Assembly: GCA_051877515.1 (NCBI GenBank)
Contig: JBJEIY010000050.1
Coordinates: 1-64,000, forward strand
Origin: XBB1006 sp051877515
GTDB taxonomy: Bacteria > Bacillota > Clostridia > Lachnospirales > Lachnospiraceae
Length of the DNA: 64,000 bases
Reading direction: 5' to 3'
Shown: positions 59,626-64,000 of the stretch, piece by piece
How positions within the stretch are numbered: the first letter of the stretch is position 1
How the letters are laid out: every line of letters starts with the position of its first letter
Notes under the pieces: model-generated
What the model saw: the letters and a program-made list of their open reading frames with translations, nothing else
Database searches by the model: none
What the model was told of the DNA's origin: nothing
Translations under genes and position numbers: made by a program

Positions 59626-61801
59626 CCGTTGCTTCCAGAACACTCATATCCAACGGTTTTGCCACATGGGCGTTCATACCTGCCTGCAGGGCATCCTGGA
59701 TATCTTCCGTAAAAGCATTTGCAGTCATGGCAATGATGGGGATCGTCTGCGCCAGCGGATGGCTGCTTTGCCGGATCGCCCTGGTTGCCTCATAACCGTT
59801 CATCACCGGCATCTGAACATCCATCAGGATAAAATCAAAGTCTCCCGGCTCTGATTGCATAAATGCATCTACAATCTGCTTTCCGTCTGCACAGATCTCG
59901 CAGGTCGCTCCATTCATTTCCAAAAGATCCCGGAGGATCTCTCCATTTAATTCATTGTCTTCCGCAACCAGGATATGTTTTCCTGCTAACACCAGCTCTC
60001 CTGCCGAACAGCAGGTGATCTCATGCTCTTCCCGGAATTCAGGTTCCGCCTCCGACCGACTAAGCTGAAGTGGGATATCTACTGTAAAAGTGGTACCCAC
60101 ACCTTTTTCACTCTTCAGACTGATGGAACCACCCATCAGATCCACCAGATTCTTGGTAATGGCCATACCCAGACCGGTACCTTGTATCTTGCTGGTGCGC
60201 CCATCATCTTCCCTGCTAAAAGAGTCGAAAACATGCTGTTGAAACTCCCGGCTCATGCCATAGCCGTTATCCGCCACCAGAATCCTATAATGTGCTACAT
60301 GTCCGGATACGTAAGATTCTGTAATTTCAAACCGGATATGCCCGTTATCTGGCGTATATTTCACGGCATTGGACAACAGATTAATGCAGATCTGATTTAG
60401 ACGTATCTTGTCTACAACAACTCTGTCGTGCACAATATGATGAACATCCACATCCAAGCGATGTCCCCTGGCATTCATCTGCGGACGCAGGATCGTATCG
60501 ATTCCGTCTACGATCTCAGACATGGATTCCTCCGAAAGGTTCAGCGTGGTTTTACCGCTTTCGATTCTGCTCATATCCAGAACATCGTTGACCAATCCCA
60601 GCAAATGCTGACCGGAAGCGGTGATCTTTCTTGTGTATTCCCTTACCTTCTCAGGATTATCCGCATCAGCATTCATCAATGTGGCAAAACCCAGAATGGC
60701 ATTCATGGGTGTTCGGATATCATGACTCATATTCGAGAGAAAATTACTCTTGGATCTGTTCGCATTCTCCGCGATCTGCAGGGCTTCGTCTGCGACTTCT
60801 TTGGCATGTTCCAGAGACTGGTTTAACTCCTTTAGCTGCTGTTTCTCGATCTTTTCCTTATGGATGTCCAGGCTGATAATAAGAACCAGGATAATAGCCA
60901 GCAGCACCACAAACATTGTGGCCATGATGGAGCTTTTTCCGATCGTCATAATGTTCCGGTCTAATTCTCCTAAAACAGACTCATAGTCTACCGCAATGGT
61001 CACATACCAGTCCATCCCTGTGATCTTGGCATAACTGATCACTGTATTATCGCCGCTTTTGGTAAGAACATGCACCGCATGGTTTTCCCCACTCAGCACA
61101 CTGTCCTTAAAGCCCTGGAAATCTTTAATCCCCTGACTTTCCATAAACTGGGCAGACTCATAATCTTGGAAGAAATCATAGTTGACCTTTTCTTCTTTCA
61201 AATTGTCAGTATGTAGCAAAACCCGGCCTTCTGTGTCCACTATCCGGATCTTTCCGTTTCCTGCGTAAGATTCCACCGAAAGAAGATCCATGAAGGAGTC
61301 CAGCCGATAACAGACCATTAGGTATTCCACATCGACCTCTCCTGCCATCCCCGCCGTTACCGGTGTGGCAAACAGCAGGGTAGTCCGGGTTGGAATACAG
61401 ACTCTTTGGTTTTCCCGAAACAAGGGATATAAACTCTCTGTCAGCTCCAGGTCTCCCTCGTTTCCGTTCTGATCAATATAATGCCTTTCTTTGGAGACCA
61501 ACAATACCCGGCAGGCATCCGGGATGCATTCTCTCAAATAGGTTACGGTCTCCTCCGTTGTCATATCTCCTATGGTGTTCAGTGCCCGGTCTACCATATC
61601 CAGTTTTCCCCAGATACTGCTTAACTGCTTATTCAATACCTCCCGGACCTGCCCGGCATTTTCCGATAACAGTGTCAGCGCTGTCTGCTCGCTTACCCTG
61701 TTTACAGAGGAGATCGTGTGTTTTTGAAGTAAAAAGACTGCTGCCAACGCAGTAATCAAAACAGCCACGATCACCGCTGTCTGCGTTTTTAGATTTCTCA
61801 C
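59609..61801 (-). CDS. hybrid sensor histidine kinase with response-regulator domain
   Basis: 730 aa. TM1 (about 9-26), extracytoplasmic dCache-like sensor (about 35-275), TM2 (about 285-307), HisKA with NMSHDIRTPMNAI (His phosphoacceptor), HATPase (NAVKYTPDNGHI, DNGYGMS, TGLGMAI), C-terminal REC with phosphoacceptor Asp in DFILMDVQMPVMNG. GTG start with GGGGGAT upstream. The output regulator is not encoded here, unless via another protein. Signal unknown. Confidence 0.9.
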   Translation of the reverse strand: MRNLKTQTAVIVAVLITALAAVFLLQKHTISSVNRVSEQTALTLLSENAGQVREVLNKQLSSIWGKLDMVDRALNTIGDMTTEETVTYLRECIPDACRVLLVSKERHYIDQNGNEGDLELTESLYPLFRENQRVCIPTRTTLLFATPVTAGMAGEVDVEYLMVCYRLDSFMDLLSVESYAGNGKIRIVDTEGRVLLHTDNLKEEKVNYDFFQDYESAQFMESQGIKDFQGFKDSVLSGENHAVHVLTKSGDNTVISYAKITGMDWYVTIAVDYESVLGELDRNIMTIGKSSIMATMFVVLLAIILVLIISLDIHKEKIEKQQLKELNQSLEHAKEVADEALQIAENANRSKSNFLSNMSHDIRTPMNAILGFATLMNADADNPEKVREYTRKITASGQHLLGLVNDVLDMSRIESGKTTLNLSEESMSEIVDGIDTILRPQMNARGHRLDVDVHHIVHDRVVVDKIRLNQICINLLSNAVKYTPDNGHIRFEITESYVSGHVAHYRILVADNGYGMSREFQQHVFDSFSREDDGRTSKIQGTGLGMAITKNLVDLMGGSISLKSEKGVGTTFTVDIPLQLSRSEAEPEFREEHEITCCSAGELVLAGKHILVAEDNELNGEILRDLLEMNGATCEICADGKQIVDAFMQSEPGDFDFILMDVQMPVMNGYEATRAIRQSSHPLAQTIPIIAMTANAFTEDIQDALQAGMNAHVAKPLDMSVLEATVKQVI

Positions 61802-61861
61802 TAACCCTATCCCCCTGATTAGCTTTTATTTATTAATCAAATATCCTCCATTTCCCCGTTT

Positions 61862-64000
61862 TTATCCGAGGATCCCTGCCAGTTCCTTCAGAAGCTCATG
61901 AACATCAATGGGTTTCGCAAGATGTCCGTTCATGCCGGCATGATATGCTTCCCGTTTATCTTCTTCAAATGCGTTGGCTGTCATAGCCAGGATGGGGATG
62001 TTTGCCTTTCCGGGATCCTGGAATGCCCGAATCGCACGGGTAGCCTCATAACCATTCATCTTCGGCATCTGGATGTCCATCAGGATCAGATCGTAATATC
62101 CGGAAGGCGCTGTTTTCAGCATGTTAACACAGTCCTGACCATCCTCTGCCCGTTCCGTCTCAAATCCGGCTTCTTTGAGGATTTCAATGGCAATTTCTGC
62201 GTTTAGTTCGTTATCCTCTGCAAGGAGAATGCGTTTGCCCAGAAACAGCTTCGGATTCTGTTCTGCTCCTGTCCGGATGACCAGATCGGCTTTTTCCGCA
62301 ATCCTGTGAGAAAACGTAATGACAACAGTTGTACCAACACCTAATTCACTTTGAACCTCTATGGTTCCTCCCATGACATCTACCAGGCGCTTTACAATGG
62401 GCATACCCAGACCGGTGCCTTCAATCTTGTTGTCCGTGGTATTATGCTCTCTGGTGAATTCCTCGAAAATGTGGGGCAGATACTCTTCACTCATTCCGAT
62501 ACCCGTATCCGTGATCGTGGTCTGATACAACGCATAGCCTTCCCGGTCCGATGGCAGCTCTTCCAGACGCATGTTCACTCTGCCTCCGGGTTCCGTATAC
62601 TTATATGCATTGGAAAGGATATTCAGAAATACTTCCCTTAACTTGATGGGATCACAGAAGACATAATGATGTTTGACCTCGACCTGTTTGGTGAAAGTTA
62701 TATTCTTCTGAACCATCATTTCCTGAAAGACGGAACAGATCGTATCGTTGAACTGCTCTGCACTCCATGCCGTTTTATCCACTTCCAGAGTGCCTTTTTC
62801 TATTCTTGCCATCTCAAGCACGTTATTGATGATGGAAAGCAGGACGCCGCTTGCATCATCAATCTTTTTCAGATAATCGGCCCGCTTCTCCGGGTCTTCC
62901 TGATGCTTTTCCAGAAGATTCCGAAATCCGATAATGGCATTCATTGGTGTTCGGATGTCGTGGGACATATTAAAAAGGAAGGTGGTCTTTGCGCTGTTTG
63001 CTTTTTCCGCTGCAATTCTTGCTTCCTCGATCCGTTTATTCTGTTTTTCTTCTCTTATTTTTTCTTCATGTATAAAACGCGAGGCAATAAAAACTGTTTT
63101 GATCTTTCCTTCTTCCTCTCTGTCTCCTGCAATGATATACAGCTGGCTCCAGCCTGATGTGATGCCTTCATATTCGCAGGTAATAACATCTGTGTCCTTT
63201 AGACGCTTATCAATGGTAGACAGATTTACAAACTCTCGCAGATTATCCGCTGTCTTGGGGGTTACCATATTGTCACAGATGGAATACAATGCTGCCTGGG
63301 CTTTTCCCTTAGATCCCACCGCATTTCTTACCAACTGGATATTGCTGATTTCTTCAAAGGTGTCTTTTTCCACATCCACAAAAAAGGACGCGAAATACAC
63401 CTTACTCATGGACTGGATCTGAGCGATCCTGTTGCTCAGCTCTTCATTGAGTGCTTTGATCTCTTCTAACTGTTCTGCAATTTCCCGCTTCTGCCGTTCT
63501 TCATCCGTAAAATCTCTGGTATATCCAAATCCAATGATTTCTTTGGTTACTTCATCCTGTGTCAGGATCAAATTCTGCAAAACGTACCTTTCTTCACCGG
63601 CTGAATCCTGCATCCAGTAACGAAGAGAAATCTCTGACTCTCCCCCCTGGAATCTTTTTTTCAGATTCTTTAGAGAAAAAGTCTTTCTGTAGAGTTCACT
63701 ATATTCCGGATCCACTCTGGCCGCTAAGAAATTGTAGTATTCCGAATACTTTTTATCTGTATGTGCCGGCTGCTCTACATAATGATCTTTATCCAGGTAG
63801 ATCTTGCTTCCATAAATGCAATCTCTGTCTACATTAAACTCATACCAGGACATCGCTGTCTGGACCAGTGCCGTTTTCATATTGCTTTTCTGTCTCTCGG
63901 AAATACTTAGAAGGACATTTTCACTTCGCTCTATAGAAATATAGATATATACGATCATGATCGCAATCTGAAATGCAACGGAAGTGCAGGGCACGGTAAC
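61862..64000 (-). CDS. hybrid sensor histidine kinase, 5' end outside the window
   Basis: At least 710 aa; the frame stays open to the window edge, so the true start is probably beyond it. Visible: part of a membrane segment near the edge, PAS-like domain (about 40-175), coiled linker, second sensor region, HisKA (FNMSHDIRTPMNAI), HATPase (NAYKYTEPGGRV, DTGIGMS, TGLGMPI), REC (DLILMDIQMPKMNG). The same domain plan and orientation as the kinase 60 nt downstream suggests a duplicated pair. Confidence 0.85.
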   Translation of the reverse strand, partial: VTVPCTSVAFQIAIMIVYIYISIERSENVLLSISERQKSNMKTALVQTAMSWYEFNVDRDCIYGSKIYLDKDHYVEQPAHTDKKYSEYYNFLAARVDPEYSELYRKTFSLKNLKKRFQGGESEISLRYWMQDSAGEERYVLQNLILTQDEVTKEIIGFGYTRDFTDEERQKREIAEQLEEIKALNEELSNRIAQIQSMSKVYFASFFVDVEKDTFEEISNIQLVRNAVGSKGKAQAALYSICDNMVTPKTADNLREFVNLSTIDKRLKDTDVITCEYEGITSGWSQLYIIAGDREEEGKIKTVFIASRFIHEEKIREEKQNKRIEEARIAAEKANSAKTTFLFNMSHDIRTPMNAIIGFRNLLEKHQEDPEKRADYLKKIDDASGVLLSIINNVLEMARIEKGTLEVDKTAWSAEQFNDTICSVFQEMMVQKNITFTKQVEVKHHYVFCDPIKLREVFLNILSNAYKYTEPGGRVNMRLEELPSDREGYALYQTTITDTGIGMSEEYLPHIFEEFTREHNTTDNKIEGTGLGMPIVKRLVDVMGGTIEVQSELGVGTTVVITFSHRIAEKADLVIRTGAEQNPKLFLGKRILLAEDNELNAEIAIEILKEAGFETERAEDGQDCVNMLKTAPSGYYDLILMDIQMPKMNGYEATRAIRAFQDPGKANIPILAMTANAFEEDKREAYHAGMNGHLAKPIDVHELLKELAGILG

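Noticed and set aside
1..64000. CRISPR array, tRNA/rRNA, transposase or prophage
   Set aside because: No regularly spaced repeats of 24-40 bp, no cloverleaf or rRNA signature noticed, no DDE or serine transposase, terminase, capsid or portal proteins. The only integrase trace is the N-terminal domain at 38.8-39.0 kb.

Overview
The window looks like a chromosomal segment from an anaerobic Gram-positive Clostridia, most likely a gut Lachnospiraceae. The reasons are strong GGAGG ribosome sites, sigma-A promoters (TTGACA-17-TATAAT), a Spo0A-type regulator, a K+-dependent membrane pyrophosphatase, a Wzx/Wzy-type exopolysaccharide (EPS) locus of the kind found in gut Lachnospiraceae, and AT-rich, accessory-rich content. 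I see no rRNA, tRNA, CRISPR array, transposase or prophage module.

Layout. (1) 1-3.0 kb: a NUDIX hydrolase/alpha-beta hydrolase pair and a DUF4143 ATPase bracketed by direct repeats. (2) 3.1-13.8 kb: an accessory island on the minus strand. It holds a membrane-anchored coiled-coil protein, an AlbA_2/HATPase regulator with its own operator repeats, a Spo0A paralogue with a degenerate receiver, a possible ADP-ribosyltransferase-fold protein broken at a 7-G tract, an unknown beta-rich protein, a dUTPase-fold/coiled-coil/membrane-tail fusion and a large KAP P-loop NTPase. Two copies of an antisense-RNA/small-peptide cassette (a likely type I toxin-antitoxin) and a third fragment lie at and inside its edges. 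(3) 13.9-39.1 kb: an EPS operon read leftward from a promoter at 39.06-39.09 kb. It encodes PglF/E/D/C-type diacetylbacillosamine synthesis and priming, a complete WbpA-B-E-D-I route plus WbpG/HisH/HisF amidination to a UDP-ManNAc3NAmA-type acidic sugar, two glycosyltransferases, Wzx, two Wzy/ligase-type membrane proteins, a Wzz fused to a degenerate tyrosine-kinase-like domain, and a lipoprotein resembling polymer-level uronosyl C5-epimerases. An AAA-ATPase/PD-(D/E)xK-like nuclease pair sits inside the operon.

(4) 39.2-49.8 kb: a defence/toxin cluster. It contains RloA/RloB with a structured leader and a tiny upstream ORF, a Hint-domain protein, an orphan HicB, a four-gene ubiquitin-like conjugation operon (Ubl, E1, DUF6527 metal protein, multi-TM protein), a class II Fic protein and a Panacea/MqsR-like toxin-antitoxin pair. 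(5) 49.9-64 kb: mostly housekeeping genes. These are YaaA, Bcp, an FKBP isomerase, a promoter/leader/terminator unit followed by a PBECR4-like ORF that has no ATG, GTG or TTG, the pyrophosphatase, a polar-amino-acid (probably cystine) ABC operon with a cysteine-codon leader-peptide attenuator, a ferredoxin-like protein with a divergent Crp/Fnr regulator, and two hybrid sensor kinases, the last running off the window edge.

Most noteworthy are the Ubl/E1/DUF6527/TM operon, the start-less PBECR4-like ORF behind a structured RNA, the Cys-codon attenuator, the repeated antisense-RNA cassette, and the pairing of a C5-epimerase-like lipoprotein with an amidinated-uronate pathway. All functional calls come from reading motifs by eye; no database search was run.
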